Source of the DNA: Myxococcales bacterium
GTDB lineage: Bacteria; Myxococcota_A; Polyangia; Haliangiales; Haliangiaceae
Length of the DNA stretch: 64,000 nt
Assembly: GCA_028287135.1 (NCBI GenBank)
Contig: JAQBQE010000025.1
Coordinates: 1 to 64,000, forward strand
Reading direction: 5' to 3'
This document shows, one piece after another, positions 54,479-64,000 of the stretch. Positions within the stretch are counted from its first letter, which is position 1; each line of letters starts with the position of its first letter. The notes beneath the pieces are model-generated. The model was given only the letters and a program-made list of their open reading frames with translations, was not told the origin of the DNA and did not search any database. A program made the translations under genes and the position numbers.

Positions 54479-54499
54479 AGGGCCCGGTGCGCGGGCCCT
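54479..54499 (+). terminator. GC-rich hairpin after ftsZ
   Basis: AGGGCCCG and CGGGCCCT pair perfectly around a 5-nt loop, about 110 bases past the ftsZ stop. There is no U-tract. Confidence 0.5.
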
Positions 54500-54584
54500 T
54501 CGTCAGTTTCGGCAGGCGTGGTGGGACAGTGAGTTTGTCGGGAGTACCTCGCGCGGCCCCCATCCGCAGTGCGATCTCTCTCCC

Positions 54585-55433
54585 ATGAAACAATTGCTCT
54601 CGTTCGCCCTGCTCGCCCTCGCGACCACCACCGCGGCCGCGCAGCCTGCCCCCAAGCCGGCGCCCCCCGCGCCGCCCGTCAAGCAGGCGCCCCCCGCCGC
54701 GCAGAAGGCGAGCCTGACCTGGTTCGGCCATTCCGCGTTCCGGATCGAGACGCCGAGCGGCAAGACGATCCTCGTCGATCCGTGGCTGACCAACCCGTCG
54801 AACCCGAAGGGCAAGGACGACGCCGCGGCGGTCAAGGCTGACCTGATCCTCGTCACCCACGGTCACAGCGATCATGTCGGCGACTCGGTCCAGATCGCCA
54901 AGCGCACCAAGGCCAAGCTGGTCGCGACGTTCGACCTCGGCGCCGCGATCGTCACGAGCGGGTTCCCGAAGGAGCAGTACGGCATGGACACCGGCGGCAA
55001 CACCGGCGGAACGCTCAGCCTCCTCGATGGCGAGGTCTCGGTGACGTTCGTCCCCGCGGTCCACAGCTCGACCGTCGGCGAGGGCGCGAAGACGATGGCC
55101 GGCGGAAGCCCGGGCGGTTTCGTGATCGCGATCAAGAACGGCCCGACGCTCTATCACACGGGCGACACCGACGTGTTCGCCGACATGGCGCTGGTCGCGA
55201 AGTTCTCCAAGATCGACGTCATGCTCGCGTGCATCGGTGGTCACTTCACGATGGATCCGGTCCGCGCTGCCGAGGCCGTGCGCCTGGTCAAGCCGAAGCA
55301 GGTTGTGCCGATGCACTACGGAACGTTCCCGCCGCTCAAGGGAACGCCGGCCGAGCTCGGTGCGTCGCTCAAGAAGGCGGGCGCGGGCGCGAAGCTCCTG
55401 CAGCTCGAGATCGGCAAGCCGGTCTCGCTGTAG
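54585..55433 (+). CDS. exported metallo-beta-lactamase-fold hydrolase (UPF0173-like)
   Basis: 282 residues; ATG 54585 starts a signal peptide (MKQLLSFALLALATTTAAAQ), followed by a Pro/Ala/Lys spacer. The MBL domain begins at LTWFGHSAFRIETPSGKTILVDPWL and keeps the metal ligands: THGHSDHVGD (HxHxDH), the His in VPAVHSS, the Asp in YHTGDTDVF, and the final His in VVPMHYGTFPPL. This pattern is that of the UlaG/UPF0173 group of metal-dependent hydrolases. The cytoplasmic homologues lack signal peptides; here it is periplasmic. The substrate is unknown. Confidence 0.9.
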   Translation: MKQLLSFALLALATTTAAAQPAPKPAPPAPPVKQAPPAAQKASLTWFGHSAFRIETPSGKTILVDPWLTNPSNPKGKDDAAAVKADLILVTHGHSDHVGDSVQIAKRTKAKLVATFDLGAAIVTSGFPKEQYGMDTGGNTGGTLSLLDGEVSVTFVPAVHSSTVGEGAKTMAGGSPGGFVIAIKNGPTLYHTGDTDVFADMALVAKFSKIDVMLACIGGHFTMDPVRAAEAVRLVKPKQVVPMHYGTFPPLKGTPAELGASLKKAGAGAKLLQLEIGKPVSL

Positions 55434-55457
55434 TCCCCGTTTGTGTTATCGACGGGC

Positions 55458-55703
55458 ATGCGCATCCTCGTTGCCTTGGCCCTCGTCCTCTCCGCCTGCA
55501 GTGGTCCGACGAAGAAGAACACCCCGGTCGGAGCCACCGAAGGTTCCGACAGCGCGTCGGAGACCTGCTGCTGCAAGTCAACCCCGCTGACCAGCGACGA
55601 CGGCAAGCCGGTCTACGAGAACGGTAACCGGATGGAGTGCTCGGCCAAGCAGGGCGAGTGCGTGCCCGACGTGCAGTGCGAGGCGCAGGCTCCGACCGAG
55701 TAA
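55458..55703 (+). CDS. small cysteine-rich lipoprotein (81 aa)
   Basis: ATG 55458 starts a lipoprotein signal (MRILVALALVLSACSG). The mature part is polar with six further cysteines, including a CCCK run (SASETCCCKSTPLT) and MECSAKQGECVPDVQCEA, suggesting disulfides or metal binding. TTATCG ends 6 nt before the ATG. The stop abuts the stop of the convergent outer-membrane-like gene with no gap. No family recognised. Confidence 0.65.
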   Translation: MRILVALALVLSACSGPTKKNTPVGATEGSDSASETCCCKSTPLTSDDGKPVYENGNRMECSAKQGECVPDVQCEAQAPTE

Positions 55704-56426
55704 CTACCAGGTCACGGCCATGCTCGACTGGAACAGCATCGAGCGATCCGTATAGCGCTCCTCCGGCATCATCGGCGCAGGCCGGCAGCTCTCGCCGCGG
55801 CAGATCGATGCGAGCCCTGCCTCGTGCGGTGCGAGCGCGAGCCGCCAGCCGAGGAACCAGCCGATCCGGCGCGGGAAGCCGATCGGCTCCTGGAGGCGGT
55901 GCTCGATCTCGATCCCGAATCCGACCTGCCCCTCGACGCGCTTGGTGTCGTCGGGCACGACCCGCGAGGCCTCGTCGTAGCTGGGCCGCGACCAGCGGTT
56001 CCACGCGACCGCCGCACCGCCCTCGACGTAGACGGCGAGCATCGAGTTCGGTCCCACGTAGCGGGAGCCGGCGCGGATCACGTCGAACCGGCCCATCACG
56101 CCGAGCCGATGTCCGTCACCGAGTCGCAGGCTCGAGGGACCGCGCTCCTGGAATCCCAGGTAGGTGTACTCGCTCTCGAGTGCGAGCCGGCCCCAGCGCT
56201 GGCCGACGGCCGCCGCGAGGCCGACCGCGGTTACATCGACGCGATCGCCGTAGACGACACCGACGACCGTACCGAGCCTGGCCGTCGAGCCCTTCGTGAC
56301 GTGCGCCGCATACGGGTCCTCGACCCAATCTGCGCGGGCCGGATCGGCCCATGCGACATGGCTGCCTGTGAATCCCAGGCACACGAGCGCACCCATCCAG
56401 AGCGGGAGCCGACGGAAGTCCCTCAC
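55704..56426 (-). CDS. putative outer-membrane beta-barrel protein
   Basis: 240 residues from GTG 56426 with GAGGTG upstream on the minus strand. Signal sequence (RRLPLWMGALVCLGFTGSHVAWA), then alternating strands (ARLGTVVGVVYGDRVDVTAVGLAAAVGQRW, RLALESEYTYLGF, HRLGVMGRFDVIRAGSRYVG, LAVYVEGGAAVAWNRW, VGFGIEIEHRL, IGWFLGWRLALA) and a terminal ...SSMAVTW with C-terminal aromatic Trp, the classic outer-membrane insertion signal. A pair of Cys (ICRGESCRP) lies in a loop. Function unknown. Confidence 0.65.
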   Translation of the reverse strand: MRDFRRLPLWMGALVCLGFTGSHVAWADPARADWVEDPYAAHVTKGSTARLGTVVGVVYGDRVDVTAVGLAAAVGQRWGRLALESEYTYLGFQERGPSSLRLGDGHRLGVMGRFDVIRAGSRYVGPNSMLAVYVEGGAAVAWNRWSRPSYDEASRVVPDDTKRVEGQVGFGIEIEHRLQEPIGFPRRIGWFLGWRLALAPHEAGLASICRGESCRPAPMMPEERYTDRSMLFQSSMAVTW

Positions 56427-56469
56427 GTTGCACCTCGAGTGGTTTCGAACGAGGTGAGCTCGTTGCAGA

Positions 56470-57297
56470 TCACGTACCGCGCAGATCGTCGTCGAGCGCG
56501 CGCGTCATGATTTCGATCGGTGCGGGCGACCCCGTCCAGATCGTGAAGGCACGCGCCGCCTGGTGCACCAGCATCGCCTTGCCATCGAGCGTGGAATACC
56601 CGAGCTCGCGTGCGCGCTGGAGCAGCCTCGTCTGGCGGTGGTAGACGAGCGTCGATACCCAGGCCTTGGCCGGGAGCGCGTCGAGCGGGAGCGCGTCGGT
56701 GGCAGCTTCCTCGTCGGCGCCGCCGAGACCGATCGACGTGCAATCGACGACGAGATCCGCGCGGCGGAACGCATCGCGCAGGTGGTCGTCGTCCCACGGC
56801 CACGCGGGGGCCCACGTGACCTCCGCCGGTCGCCGCGCGACGACCTCGATCGCACGTCCGCCACGCAGACCGTGAGCGACCGCACGGGCCGCACCGCCGG
56901 CACCGAGGATCACCGCGCGTGCTCCGCGCAGCTCGAAGCCCGCCGCGAGCAGGCCATCGGAGAACCCGCCCTCGTCGGTGTTGTGGCCGATCAGGTGGTC
57001 GCCATCGATGTGCAGGCAGTTGACCGCGCCGATCGTCCTTGCCGCCGGAGACAGCTCGTCGCACAGCGCGGCGACCGCGAGCTTGTGCGGGATCGTGACG
57101 CTCGCACCGAGCGCCTGCATCGCACGCAGGCCACCCATCGCGGCGGCCAGCCCGTGCGGTGGAACCCCGATCGGCACCAGCACGGCATCGATCCCGCTCG
57201 CCGCGAACGCAGCGTTCAGGATCTGCGGGCTGCGGGAATGCTCGATCGGCCAGCCGAGCACGGCGGCAAGGCGCGTGGCACCGCGGATCGTGGTCAC
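56470..57297 (-). CDS. aroE: shikimate dehydrogenase
   Basis: 275 residues; GTG 57297 in a GTGA overlap with the xseA stop. N-terminal catalytic domain LAAVLGWPIEHSRSPQILNAAF, VTIPHK with the catalytic Lys, GAVNCL, and HNTDEGGFSDGL with the catalytic Asp; NADPH domain VILGAGGAARAVAHGL; C-terminal DGKAMLVHQAARAFTIWTG. It reduces 3-dehydroshikimate in aromatic amino-acid synthesis. Coupled translation with xseA is unusual but the overlap is clear. Confidence 0.95.
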   Translation of the reverse strand: MTTIRGATRLAAVLGWPIEHSRSPQILNAAFAASGIDAVLVPIGVPPHGLAAAMGGLRAMQALGASVTIPHKLAVAALCDELSPAARTIGAVNCLHIDGDHLIGHNTDEGGFSDGLLAAGFELRGARAVILGAGGAARAVAHGLRGGRAIEVVARRPAEVTWAPAWPWDDDHLRDAFRRADLVVDCTSIGLGGADEEAATDALPLDALPAKAWVSTLVYHRQTRLLQRARELGYSTLDGKAMLVHQAARAFTIWTGSPAPIEIMTRALDDDLRGT

Positions 57298-58640
57298 TTC
57301 TTCACGTCCTCGACGACGACACCGAGCTCGCCACGCGCGAGCTTGATCGTCAGCTGATCGCCGGCGGCGACCTGACTCGCGTCGCGCACGATCGTCTCGC
57401 CGTGCCGGACCACCGCGTACCCGCGATCGAGGACCGCGAGGGGAGACAGCGCCGCGATCTGGGCGCCGATCCGGCCGAGCTCGGACCGTCGCGCCTCGAG
57501 GATGCGGCGGATCGCGGTCGTGCTCCGCGCGACGAGGGCATCCTGATCCGAGCGCGCTCGCGCGAGGCGCGATCCGGGATGCATCGAGGCGAGGCGACGC
57601 TCGAGGTCCGCGAGCTCGGATCGGCGCGCGTGGATCCGGGCGCGCGGGTGCAGCCCGGTCAGCCGGTTCGAGATCACGGCGAGCTGGGTCCGCGACGCTG
57701 CGAGCACGCGTTCGCCACGCGCGTGGAGCCCGAACGTCGCGCGGTCGAGATCCTGGCGCGCGCGATCGAGGCAATGATGGATCTCGCGATCGAGCCGGCG
57801 CCGCTCCTTGATCAAGATCTCGACGAGCGCATCGCCATCCGCAACCGCGAGCTCGGCGGCGGCGGTCGGCGTCGACGCGCGGGCATCGGCGGCGAGATCT
57901 GCGAGCGAGAGATCGACCTCGTGACCGACCGCGCTGATCACCGGCACCGGGCACCGCGAGATCGTGCGGACGACGCGCTCGTGATTGAACGCGGTCAGAT
58001 CGGTGACCGCACCACCACCGCGGCCGACGATCACGACATCGACGCCGGCGCGCACGACCATCGCCATCCCGTTGACGATCTGGGCGGGCGCGGTCGGTCC
58101 CTGGACCGCGCAGTCCGCGATCAGGATCGGCGTCGGAAACCGGCGCTGGATCGTGCGGATGATGTCGTGGATCGCGGCGCCGTTCTTCGAGGTCACCACA
58201 CCGATCCGGCGCGGGAACTTCGGCAGCGGCCGCTTCTTCCCCTGCGCGAACATGCCCTCGGCCGCGAGCTTCTGCTTGAGCTGTTCGAGCGCGAGCGCCT
58301 CCGCGCCGAGCCCCGCGGGCTCTGCGAAGTCGGCGTAGAGCTGCATGCGGCCGTCGCGGTCGTAAACGCCGAGTCGGCCGCGCACGCGCAGCCGCTGTCC
58401 CGGCTCGATCTTGAACTTGGTCCGCACCACGTCGCGGCCCCACATCACGGCGGGGAGCACGCAGTCCTTGTCGCGGAGCGAGAAATAGAGATGTCCCGAG
58501 GTCGGCTGGGAGACCTGGGTGACCTCCCCCTCCAGCCAGACCAGGCCGAGCCCGTCGAGCGCACGGCCGGCAAGCCGCACCACCTCGGCGATCCCGAGCG
58601 GCGCCTCGCGGCTGCTGGTAGGACGCTCTCCACTACCCAC
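57294..58640 (-). CDS. xseA: exodeoxyribonuclease VII large subunit
   Basis: The frame is open to TTG 58703, but I place the start at GTG 58640 (448 residues, close to the usual length), which a TACGGT hexamer precedes by 5 nt. N-terminal OB-fold (LGLVWLEGEVTQVSQPTSGHLYFSLRDKD, VRGRLGVYDRDGRMQLYADF), then the catalytic domain (PLPKFPRRIGVVTSKNGAAIHDII, VDVVIVGRGGGAVTDLTAFNHERVVRTI, SAVGHEVDLSLADLAADARASTPTAAAEL), a long coiled coil and a C-terminal GYAVVRHGETIVRDASQV segment. It degrades single-stranded DNA with XseB; no xseB is seen nearby. Confidence 0.94.
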   Translation of the reverse strand: MGSGERPTSSREAPLGIAEVVRLAGRALDGLGLVWLEGEVTQVSQPTSGHLYFSLRDKDCVLPAVMWGRDVVRTKFKIEPGQRLRVRGRLGVYDRDGRMQLYADFAEPAGLGAEALALEQLKQKLAAEGMFAQGKKRPLPKFPRRIGVVTSKNGAAIHDIIRTIQRRFPTPILIADCAVQGPTAPAQIVNGMAMVVRAGVDVVIVGRGGGAVTDLTAFNHERVVRTISRCPVPVISAVGHEVDLSLADLAADARASTPTAAAELAVADGDALVEILIKERRRLDREIHHCLDRARQDLDRATFGLHARGERVLAASRTQLAVISNRLTGLHPRARIHARRSELADLERRLASMHPGSRLARARSDQDALVARSTTAIRRILEARRSELGRIGAQIAALSPLAVLDRGYAVVRHGETIVRDASQVAAGDQLTIKLARGELGVVVEDVKK

Positions 58641-58645
58641 GGCCC

Positions 58646-58651
58646 ACCGTA
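58646..58651 (-). promoter_or_regulatory. -10-like element TACGGT, 5 nt before the preferred xseA start
   Basis: Minus strand: TACGGT, GGGCC, GTG 58640. It supports the shorter xseA start. It overlaps the longer frame, which would otherwise begin upstream of the promoter. Confidence 0.35.
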
Positions 58652-58746
58652 ACTCGTCGAGAACACGGTCGCTAGCCCCCTCGAAACCGGGCGAAACCCG
58701 CAATCCTGCGCAACCAAGGCGGGTGGCGTGTTGTCGATCAGCAAGA

Positions 58747-58752
58747 TAGGAT
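58747..58752 (+). promoter_or_regulatory. -10-like element TAGGAT overlapping an upstream ATG
   Basis: TAGGAT includes the A and T of the ATG at 58751. If used, the first Met cannot be transcribed and ATG 58769 becomes the start. Confidence 0.35.
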
Positions 58753-58768
58753 GCCCATCGCTTCTGCC

Positions 58769-59920
58769 ATGGCTGATCAGTCCCCGACCGATGATCTGAG
58801 CGAACCCGGTGCGCCGGTCGCCAAGGATTTTCGGGATCCCGCGCTGATCAAGCTCAAGCGCAAGCCCGCCCGGGTCAGCGTCATCACCTCCGCCGGCGTC
58901 GTCCTGCTGTGCGCGGTGTTCCTCGTCCGGCTCCACGGCGACCGTGCCTTCGGCGGCAACGACGCGCCGGCCCCGGTCACGGTCAACGACATCGTCGCGG
59001 GCAAGGTCGACACCGAGAGCTTTATCACCGTCCCTGCCGAGCCGATGCGCGCGCACTCGATCCGCGCCGCCAAGTCGAGCACGGGCGTCGGCTACCGCGT
59101 CACCCCGGTCCGCGGCGCCAGCGATCGTCTGTGGCTCATCCTCAGCGGCGATGGCTGGGATCAGGCGAACCTGTCGAGCTACACCGGTCGGCTGCGCAAG
59201 CTCGACGATCTGGCGTTCTCCGACGCCGTGTTCGAGTACGCCGCCTCGCATCCGCGCCCGCTGTTCGCGACCGCCGCAGCCACCCGCGCGGGCTTTGGGG
59301 GCGGCGAGGTGACCGCGGTCTCCGGCGACAAGATCAAGCTGACCGCCAACGACCGCGTCGCGCTCGACGTCGTCGATCCCAACGTGGCGCTCGTGGTCGC
59401 CGCCGTCAACGAGCGGTTCGCGAGCGTCCAGGCCTGGACCGAGGCATTGACCGCCGCGGGTCTGTCGCCCGGGACCGCGCTCCCCGAGCCGGCAGATTCA
59501 CCGACGGGCGCGGACGGCAAGCCGACGCAGGCCCGCTACGAGATCGCGACGCCCGGTGCGGTCGCCGAGGTCACGAAGAAGCTCGAGGCCGCAGGGCTGT
59601 GGGCTGCGCGCGTCGAGCCGATCACCCGCCACTACGAGACGACGTGGGGCAAGCTGGTGAGCTCGCCGCCCGGCACGTTCGATGTCGGTACCGCCAAGAT
59701 CCTCGAGGGGAACGTCGACCTCGTCGGCCTCTATGTCGCCAAGGCAATTCCCGATGACGCGTACGCGTTGATCATGGGTGAGAAGCCACAGGACTACTGG
59801 TTCGTCCTTCCGATCACGATCGCGCTCGCGGCGCTCCTCCTCATCTTCGCGTGGGCCTTGGTCCGCGCGATCAAGCGTGATCTGATGACGCCGTCGCCCG
59901 CTCCCACCTCCGCGGCCTGA
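58769..59920 (+). CDS. two-TM protein with large extracytoplasmic domain, function unknown
   Basis: 383 residues from ATG 58769 (an upstream in-frame ATG at 58751 overlaps a -10-like hexamer). One transmembrane helix near the N-terminus (VSVITSAGVVLLCAVFLV, ~35-55), a ~270-residue domain presumably in the periplasm (VTVNDIVAGKVDTESFITV, LWLILSGDGWD, FDVGTAKILEGNVDLVGLYVAKAIPDDAYALI), and a second helix near the C-terminus (FVLPITIALAALLLIFAWALV) with a short basic tail. No family recognised. It stands 19 bases upstream of the large kinase gene and may work with it. Confidence 0.65.
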   Translation: MADQSPTDDLSEPGAPVAKDFRDPALIKLKRKPARVSVITSAGVVLLCAVFLVRLHGDRAFGGNDAPAPVTVNDIVAGKVDTESFITVPAEPMRAHSIRAAKSSTGVGYRVTPVRGASDRLWLILSGDGWDQANLSSYTGRLRKLDDLAFSDAVFEYAASHPRPLFATAAATRAGFGGGEVTAVSGDKIKLTANDRVALDVVDPNVALVVAAVNERFASVQAWTEALTAAGLSPGTALPEPADSPTGADGKPTQARYEIATPGAVAEVTKKLEAAGLWAARVEPITRHYETTWGKLVSSPPGTFDVGTAKILEGNVDLVGLYVAKAIPDDAYALIMGEKPQDYWFVLPITIALAALLLIFAWALVRAIKRDLMTPSPAPTSAA

Positions 59921-59926
59921 CCCCCG

Positions 59927-59932
59927 TATACT
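59927..59932 (+). promoter_or_regulatory. -10 element TATACT, 7 nt before the large kinase gene
   Basis: TATACT, GTCGGCG, GTG 59940: exactly the hexamer and spacing seen at argH. There is no ribosome-binding site. Confidence 0.5.
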
Positions 59933-59939
59933 GTCGGCG

Positions 59940-62900
59940 GTGGGGGATCCTCCGAAGACGGTCGACGGTCATCTGATCCCGACCGGTGACGCGCCGCTCG
60001 GCACGATCCAGATGAGACCTGGTGCGCCCATGGAGGACGCGGCTCCCGTGATGGCGACGGTCACCGGGATCCCGGCGGTGACCCACGCGCCGCCCGCGAT
60101 GCCGCCCGCGCGCTACGAGCTCGGCACCGAGATCGCGCGCGGCGGCATGGGCCGCGTCGTCGAGGCGACCGACACCACGCTCGGGCGGCTGGTCGCATTG
60201 AAGGAGGCGCTCGCGACGGACAGCGAGTCGCTGCGGCGGTTCCAGCGCGAAATCAAGATCACCGCGCGGCTCGAGCATCCGTCGATCGTGCCGGTCCACG
60301 ATGCCGGCGCGGGTCCCAACGGCGCGCCGTTCTACGTGATGCGCAAGGTCTCCGGGTTGCCGCTCGAGAAGCTGGTGGCCGGGGCGAAGACGCTGAACGA
60401 GCGGCTCGCGCTGGTCCACCACATCGTCGCGGCGGCGGGTGCGATCGCCCACGCGCACGAGCGCGGGATCGTCCACCGCGACATCAAGCCCGCGAACATC
60501 CTGGTCGGCGATCTCAACGAGACGATCGTGATCGACTGGGGTCTCGCCAAGGTGATCGGCGAGACCGACGAGCTGACCGCGCCGGGCATCGCCCCGGGTG
60601 CTGACACGGCGCTCGAGTCGATCAACACCCGCGTCGGCATCGTGTACGGGACGCCGGGCTTCATGGCGCCCGAGCAGCTGCGCGGTAATCCCGTCGATCC
60701 GCGCTGCGATGTCTACGCGCTCGGGGCCACGCTCTATCACCTGCTGTCGCGCAAGCCGCCGCATCACGCGAAGACCGCCGACGAGATGATGCGCGCTGCG
60801 GTCAATGCACCACCGGCGCCGATCGGAGACCTGGTCTCGGGCGTGCCGCCCGCGCTTTCGACGATCATCGACAAGTCGCTCGCCTACGATCCGAACCATC
60901 GCTACCAGGATGCGCGCGCGCTCGCCGACGATCTGCAGCGATTCCTCAGCGGCCAGCTCGTGGCGTCGCACCACTACACGACGCAGGAGCGACTCGCACG
61001 GTTCGCGCGCAAGCACCGGATCCCGCTGATCGCGATCGGCGCCGCGGTGATGGCGCTCGTGGTCGGTGGTGTGATCGCGTACGTGCGGGTCGTCAACGAA
61101 CGCGATCGCGCCGACGAATCGGCGGTGAGCGCACGCAAGGACAAGCAGATCGCCGAGGACGAGCGCGCGCGCGCCGAGGAGCGCGCCGATCAGCTGACGC
61201 TGAGCCGCGCCCGCGAGATCGCGGACTCCAACCCCACGCTCGCCGTCGCCTGGATCAAGCCACTCGCCGCGAAGGCGCTGTGGCGCGAGGTCCTGCCGAT
61301 CGCAGCGGCGGCGCGGGCCGCCGGGGTGGCGTGGAGCCTGCCGGCGTCGCGCGAGACCACGTCCGTCGAGATGAGCCGCGACGGCCTGCAGGCGCTGACC
61401 GCCGGCGGCGATGGCGTGGTGCGGCTGTACGACCTCGTGAAGCGGACGACGCGCACGATCGCGGAGACCAGGCTGCCGGTCACGGCGAGGTTCGCCGACG
61501 ACGAGCGAAAGATCGTGATCTGGCACGGCACGGACGTGATGGTTCGCGACACCGCGGGCGGTGGCGATCACAAGATCGTCGTCGCCGCGCCGGTCCGCGA
61601 TCTCGACGTCATCGGGATCACCGCGTACTGGACCGACACCAAGGGCGCGCTGTGGCAGCTCGATCTCGCGGGCACCAACCCCCTGCAGATCGCGCTCGAC
61701 GAAGCGATCCGCTCGCTGACGCCGTCGCCCGACGGCCGCTGGCTGGCGCTCGCCGGCGAATCGCACCTCCTGCTCTACGACCGCACGCAGCCGACGCTGC
61801 CGCCGTTCGAGGTCTGGAGCGGCGTCACCAAGGACATCGACTGGGCCGCGGACGGTAGTCACTTCGCAGCGCTGGTCGACGAGTCGGCATTCGATGTCGC
61901 GATGAATCCGGCGCCGATGGTGGTCCAGCGACTCAACGTCGGCAATCGCTCGAAGGTCGCGTCGACGGCGAACCGGGTCTACACGATCGGTCCCACCGGG
62001 GTCGGCATCGTCGCCCGCGAGGGCTCGCGCACGCTGCGCCCGCTGACCGGCGCGCTCGAGCTGTTCGAGTCGCGCGACGGCACGATCATCGCGACCACGG
62101 AGAACAGCGTCGCCGTGATCTCGGAGCGAGGCGATCACACGCTCGGGGTTCCACGCGGCCGGCTGACCCGGGCGCAGGCGTCCTCGCACTCACCGTTCGT
62201 GATCGGCGCCCTCGAGGATCGGCTGCTGGTATGGAACCTCGACGAGGTCCAGCCGCGGTCCCTCGCGACCGACGTGGCGAGCGCGTTCTTCGCCGGCCGC
62301 GATCAGGTGGTCGCGACCTCCGCCGACGAGGTCGATCAGCTGATCGACCTGACGACCGGAAAGATCCACACGCTGCGCCAGAGCACCGCGCTGACCCGGG
62401 TCGCGTACAGCGCCGCGGGCACGGCATCCGTGATCGTCGACATCGCGCACAAGGCATGGCTGATCCGGCCGGGTACCGAGCCGGTCGACCTCGGCGATCA
62501 CACCGACCTGATCGGGTTCGCGAGCGACCACCAGATCCTGCTCGGCTCCGAAACGGGCGGCTCGCTGCAGCTCCACGATGTGAGGACAGGGACGCGGATC
62601 CCGCTCGTCGATCGCGAGCCCGAGCTTGCCGGCCTCGCCTGGAGCCGCGCGTCCGGATCGTCGAGCCCGGCGTGGGTGGCGGCGGTGTTCGTCGACGGCA
62701 CGCTGTGGAGAAAGAACCTCGGCAAGGGCAGCGACGCGACGACGAAGCTGGCGACCTTGCCCAACGGCTCGGTGCTCGTCCGCGCGGACGGGACGGTCGT
62801 GTTCGCGATCGACAAGGAGATCCGGACCTGGCTACCGGATGGCAGCGTCGCGATCCACGCGAAGCTGCCACAGGCCGTGCTCGAGCTCGCGGATGCAGGA

Positions 62901-63326
62901 CCGCGCCACGCGCTCGCATTCACGCGGACCCTCGCGACCGAGGACGCCGTCGGAACCTTCCGGATCGAGCTCGACCACACGAACCGGGTCACCGACCTCG
63001 AGGAGCAGTTCTACCGGACCGCCGACGGCGTCAAGCTGTCGATGGCCGCGGAGACCGGGGTGATCGTCGAGGCCAAGCAGGGCGCGCTCGAGGTCGTGGA
63101 TCCCCTGGTCGAGAACCGGCGCTGGAGGCTCGCCCAGTCACCCGGCGTCAGCTTCGGGTCCCCCCAGATCTCCACCGATGGCCGCTGGGTGATCGCGAAG
63201 ACGCCGGGCGCCCTCTTGCTGTGGTCGCTGGGCGTGCCGGCCACGCAGCAGGACACGATCGTCTGGCTCGACCGGCTGACGAACGCGGTCTCCGGCGCAG
63301 GCGCCAAGAGCTTCGGCTGGCGATGA
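59940..63326 (+). CDS. Ser/Thr protein kinase with C-terminal beta-propeller-like sensor region
   Basis: 1,128 residues from GTG 59940. Kinase domain ~58-345: glycine loop [12 protein letters not shown], Lys88 in [16 protein letters not shown] with Asp181, DWG (199-201) where DFG is usual, [29 protein letters not shown] transmembrane helix (~360-381) is followed by a heptad-like charged region ([34 protein letters not shown]). The remaining ~680 residues are WD40/YVTN-type repeats ([64 protein letters not shown]). Such kinases are abundant in myxobacteria. Catalytic residues are complete, so it should be active. Confidence 0.92.
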   Translation: MGDPPKTVDGHLIPTGDAPLGTIQMRPGAPMEDAAPVMATVTGIPAVTHAPPAMPPARYELGTEIARGGMGRVVEATDTTLGRLVALKEALATDSESLRRFQREIKITARLEHPSIVPVHDAGAGPNGAPFYVMRKVSGLPLEKLVAGAKTLNERLALVHHIVAAAGAIAHAHERGIVHRDIKPANILVGDLNETIVIDWGLAKVIGETDELTAPGIAPGADTALESINTRVGIVYGTPGFMAPEQLRGNPVDPRCDVYALGATLYHLLSRKPPHHAKTADEMMRAAVNAPPAPIGDLVSGVPPALSTIIDKSLAYDPNHRYQDARALADDLQRFLSGQLVASHHYTTQERLARFARKHRIPLIAIGAAVMALVVGGVIAYVRVVNERDRADESAVSARKDKQIAEDERARAEERADQLTLSRAREIADSNPTLAVAWIKPLAAKALWREVLPIAAAARAAGVAWSLPASRETTSVEMSRDGLQALTAGGDGVVRLYDLVKRTTRTIAETRLPVTARFADDERKIVIWHGTDVMVRDTAGGGDHKIVVAAPVRDLDVIGITAYWTDTKGALWQLDLAGTNPLQIALDEAIRSLTPSPDGRWLALAGESHLLLYDRTQPTLPPFEVWSGVTKDIDWAADGSHFAALVDESAFDVAMNPAPMVVQRLNVGNRSKVASTANRVYTIGPTGVGIVAREGSRTLRPLTGALELFESRDGTIIATTENSVAVISERGDHTLGVPRGRLTRAQASSHSPFVIGALEDRLLVWNLDEVQPRSLATDVASAFFAGRDQVVATSADEVDQLIDLTTGKIHTLRQSTALTRVAYSAAGTASVIVDIAHKAWLIRPGTEPVDLGDHTDLIGFASDHQILLGSETGGSLQLHDVRTGTRIPLVDREPELAGLAWSRASGSSSPAWVAAVFVDGTLWRKNLGKGSDATTKLATLPNGSVLVRADGTVVFAIDKEIRTWLPDGSVAIHAKLPQAVLELADAGPRHALAFTRTLATEDAVGTFRIELDHTNRVTDLEEQFYRTADGVKLSMAAETGVIVEAKQGALEVVDPLVENRRWRLAQSPGVSFGSPQISTDGRWVIAKTPGALLLWSLGVPATQQDTIVWLDRLTNAVSGAGAKSFGWR

Positions 63327-63349
63327 GGGATGCATCGCCACAGGGATGC

Positions 63350-63355
63350 TACAAC
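63350..63355 (+). promoter_or_regulatory. -10-like element TACAAC, 8 nt before cysS
   Basis: TACAAC, CACGTCCC, GTG 63364. It ends in C, so it is a weaker member of the pattern, but there is no alternative ribosome-binding site. Confidence 0.25.
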
Positions 63356-63363
63356 CACGTCCC

Positions 63364-64000
63364 GTGACGTCTCTCCGCCTGCACGATTCGATGCGCCGTC
63401 AGAAGGTGCCGTTCGAGCCCCTCGAGCCCGGCAAGGTCGGGATGTACGTGTGCGGGCCAACGCCCTACGCCCCGGCGCACATCGGTCACGCGTACTCGGC
63501 GATCTCGTTCGACACGATCCGGAGGAGCCTGAAATTCCTCGGCTTCGAGGTCCGCTACGTCCGCAACATCACCGATGTCGAGGACAAGATCATCCGCCGC
63601 GCCAACGAGCTCGGCGAGGATCCGATGGCGCTCGCCGCGCGGTTCGCTGCGGACTACAACCGGGACATGGCGCGGTTCGGCGTGCTGCCACCCGATGTCG
63701 AGCCCAAGGTGTCGACGCACATCCAGGAGATCATCGATCTCACCGCAGCGCTGATCGCGAACGACCACGCGTACGAGGTCGACGGCGATGTCTACTACGC
63801 GTGCGACAAGTTCGCGCCGTATGGCCAGCTGAGTGGCATGTCGATCGATGACCTCCGCGCCGGTGCCAGCGATCGCGAGCTCGTCGAGAAGCAGAAGCGC
63901 TCGCCGGTCGACTTCGCGCTGTGGAAGGCCGCCAAGCCGGGCGAGCCGGCGTGGGACTCGCCGTGGGGCAAAGGCCGCCCGGGCTGGCACATCGAGTGCT
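63364..64000 (+). CDS. cysS: cysteinyl-tRNA synthetase (5' part)
   Basis: Starts at GTG 63364 and runs off the window; 212 residues are visible. Class I synthetase: [16 protein letters not shown], zinc-ligand Cys and the HIGH motif in [60 protein letters not shown], and [30 protein letters not shown] at the window edge. It charges tRNA-Cys in the cytoplasm. The KMSKS motif lies outside the window. Confidence 0.95.
   Translation, partial: MTSLRLHDSMRRQKVPFEPLEPGKVGMYVCGPTPYAPAHIGHAYSAISFDTIRRSLKFLGFEVRYVRNITDVEDKIIRRANELGEDPMALAARFAADYNRDMARFGVLPPDVEPKVSTHIQEIIDLTAALIANDHAYEVDGDVYYACDKFAPYGQLSGMSIDDLRAGASDRELVEKQKRSPVDFALWKAAKPGEPAWDSPWGKGRPGWHIEC

Noticed and set aside
59871..62189. 772-codon minus-strand frame opposite the large kinase
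   Set aside because: Shadow of the kinase gene in codon-complementary frame.

Overview
The window is GC-rich and almost fully coding, with codon use strongly biased to G/C at third positions. The gene content points to a Gram-negative myxobacterium-like organism, probably the Polyangia/Haliangiales-Kofleriaceae side of Myxococcota; this is an inference. The grounds are Hanks-type Ser/Thr kinases with PEGA or beta-propeller-like C-termini, DUF1552/DUF1592 cytochrome-associated proteins, many short lipoproteins, an outer-membrane barrel-like protein, and a meso-DAP type murein pathway (lysA, and a DNPR-motif MurE).

Layout. 1-5400: a secreted or periplasmic cytochrome-type cluster: end of a barrel-like protein, a CXXCH lipoprotein, a cytochrome P460-like lipoprotein, and a DUF1552 + DUF1592 pair on the other strand. 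5535-11950: a GIDE-like membrane protein, upp, the ammonium transporter, an XRE-cupin regulator, argH and lysA. 11984-18794: a di-haem DUF1111 lipoprotein, then on the minus strand a kinase-PEGA-molybdopterin oxidoreductase group. 18947-21420: an ArsR-methyltransferase regulator (SahR-like) in front of ahcY. 21570-25877: an FMN reductase with a cysteine cluster, a GST, arfB, an alpha/beta hydrolase lipoprotein and a Fic-like protein whose catalytic His is replaced.

26033-54369 is a division and cell-wall (dcw) cluster in canonical order: rsmH, ftsL, ftsI, a fused murE-murF, mraY, murD, ftsW, murG, murC, murB, ddl, ftsQ, ftsA, ftsZ. It is broken by lineage-specific inserts. The largest (27073-31787, between rsmH and ftsL) holds a shredded AAA+ ATPase gene and a twice-frameshifted gene of about 3.4 kb. 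The C-terminus of that second gene carries the zinc-ligand pattern of anthrax-lethal-factor-like (M34/ATLF) metallopeptidases. I read this island as the decaying remains of a toxin or effector module. Smaller inserts are short lipoproteins, a 26-residue membrane peptide, and a DUF1579/lipoprotein block between ddl and ftsQ. 54585-64000: an MBL-fold hydrolase, a small lipoprotein, an outer-membrane-like protein, aroE and xseA, a two-TM protein, a large kinase and the start of cysS.

Regulation. Many transcription-unit starts have a -10-like hexamer (TANNNT, often TATACT/TATAGT/TAGCTT) ending only 5-9 nt before the start codon, with no Shine-Dalgarno sequence. This suggests widespread leaderless transcription. 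Internal operon genes instead use 4-nt ATGA/GTGA/TTGA overlaps or TGATG junctions. I see no tRNA, rRNA, CRISPR array or insertion sequence.
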